Shown here: positions 63,474 through 64,000 of the stretch, one piece after another
How positions within the stretch are numbered: position 1 is the stretch's first letter
Layout: the number at the start of each line of letters is the position of its first letter
Source: Olivibacter sp. SDN3
GTDB taxonomy: Bacteria > Bacteroidota > Bacteroidia > Sphingobacteriales > Sphingobacteriaceae
Reading direction: 5' to 3'
Assembly: GCF_014334135.1 (NCBI RefSeq)
Contig: NZ_CP060497.1
Location: 2,232,001-2,296,000 of the forward strand
DNA length: 64,000 nucleotides
Made by a program: the position numbers and the translations under genes
Notes under the pieces: generated by a model
The model's database searches: none
What the model was told of the DNA's origin: nothing
Seen by the model: only the letters and a program-made list of their open reading frames with translations

Positions 63474-64000
63474 ATGCAGCCTCTTAAAAAGCATCCATTA
63501 CTGCGATCATTGTGGTTATTGGGATTGATAGTCGCAGGGAATATGGCCTTTGCACAACTTCAGCAAAAAGAAAAAACGGCGTTTCAAGTTGCCGCTCCAT
63601 GGAAAGAAACCTATGATATACGAGCCGATGTGGCTATCGTTTATGGCATTAATGATGCAGGAGGAAATTTTGAAGAGCGGGTAAAAGGCTATCGGGATAA
63701 AGGTTATAATGTGCAGTTTATGACAGGTATTGCCTGGGGGCAATACCAAGATTTTTTCCTGGGGCAATTCGATGGAAAAACCCATTGGGAAGATGGGCAG
63801 GTAACCAGGGAGGGTGATACGATCTGGCATGGTCATCACGTACCCTATATCGTACCATCTAAGGACTACCTTACTTATATAAAAACGCATATTAAACGTG
63901 CCATTGATGCCGGCGTTTCTGCTATTTATCTGGAGGAACCTGAATTTTGGGCCAGGGCGGGTTATAGTGATTCGTTCAAAAAGGAGTGGCAAAAATACTA
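63474..64000 (+). CDS. Secreted protein of unknown family, partial (cut by the window edge)
   Basis: ATG 63474 opens a frame that stays open to the window end (175 residues seen). A signal peptide is clear (LWLLGLIVAGNMAFAQ, cleavage near 27). The mature part looks like a TIM-barrel glycoside hydrolase: IRADVAIVYGINDAGGNFEE, GYNVQFMTGIAWGQYQDF, and AGVSAIYLEEPEFWARAGYS, with acidic residues at a strand end. No family could be assigned. It is 22 bp after the GH76 gene and part of that operon, so a further mannan-active enzyme is a fair guess. Confidence 0.7.
   Translation, partial: MQPLKKHPLLRSLWLLGLIVAGNMAFAQLQQKEKTAFQVAAPWKETYDIRADVAIVYGINDAGGNFEERVKGYRDKGYNVQFMTGIAWGQYQDFFLGQFDGKTHWEDGQVTREGDTIWHGHHVPYIVPSKDYLTYIKTHIKRAIDAGVSAIYLEEPEFWARAGYSDSFKKEWQKY

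Noticed and set aside
1-64000. Insertion sequences, prophage, CRISPR arrays, tRNA or rRNA genes
   Set aside because: No transposase, integrase, phage structural gene, regularly spaced repeat or cloverleaf was recognised on either strand.

Overview
The window looks like a chromosomal segment of a Bacteroidota species, probably of the Sphingobacteriaceae (Sphingobacterium, Olivibacter or Pedobacter-like). The grounds are three SusC/SusD pairs, an ECF sigma/FecR pair, LytTR signalling, lipoproteins with Bacteroidota-type lipoboxes, TAnnTTTG-type promoter boxes and weak Shine-Dalgarno signals. No rRNA, tRNA, insertion sequence or CRISPR array was seen. The assignment rests on gene content only.

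Region 1 (1-17478) is an exopolysaccharide locus on the + strand, cut at its left edge. It holds the tail of a probable Wza-like exporter, a Wzc-type co-polymerase/tyrosine kinase, a Wzx-like flippase, a Wzy-like polymerase, six glycosyltransferases and a WcaF-like acetyltransferase. A four-gene nucleotide-sugar cassette follows: rfbF, an SDR epimerase/reductase, an RmlC-like cupin and a SAF-domain dehydrogenase. A WcaI-like glycosyltransferase and an intrinsic terminator close the locus.

Region 2 (17479-23332) resembles a class II (two-peptide) bacteriocin system. It has an HlyD-type adaptor, a C39-peptidase ABC exporter and a small HTH protein. Two short genes encode double-glycine leaders followed by Gly/Ala-rich cores, and a 41-aa membrane peptide gene follows them. 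A TupA-like ATP-grasp gene converges on the cluster. This is the best candidate for an undescribed system in the window.

Region 3 (23639-32516) holds a duplicated DUF4394 lipoprotein, an enzyme-free SusC/SusD pair, and a BCCT osmolyte transporter with a universal stress protein.

Region 4 (32687-46311) is a polysaccharide-utilisation locus. A minus-strand operon runs SusC, SusD, two tandem paralogous lipoproteins of an uncharacterised propeller-like type, and a secreted serine hydrolase. Around it lie a GH172 (DUF2961) enzyme, a PhyH-type dioxygenase, an AraC regulator and a GH43 enzyme. GH172 plus GH43 suggests a furanose-containing glycan such as an arabinan.

Region 5 (46334-54703) contains a LemA protein, a TPR histidine kinase with its LytTR regulator, a secreted RCC1-repeat protein, a small Cys-containing lipoprotein, a secreted sulfatase and an RluA-type pseudouridine synthase. 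The synthase is preceded by a terminator-like hairpin.

Region 6 (54976-64000) is a second locus under cell-surface signalling: ECF sigma, FecR, an STN-domain SusC, SusD, a GH76 endo-alpha-1,6-mannanase-like lipoprotein and a secreted protein cut by the window edge. Alpha-mannan is the likely substrate.
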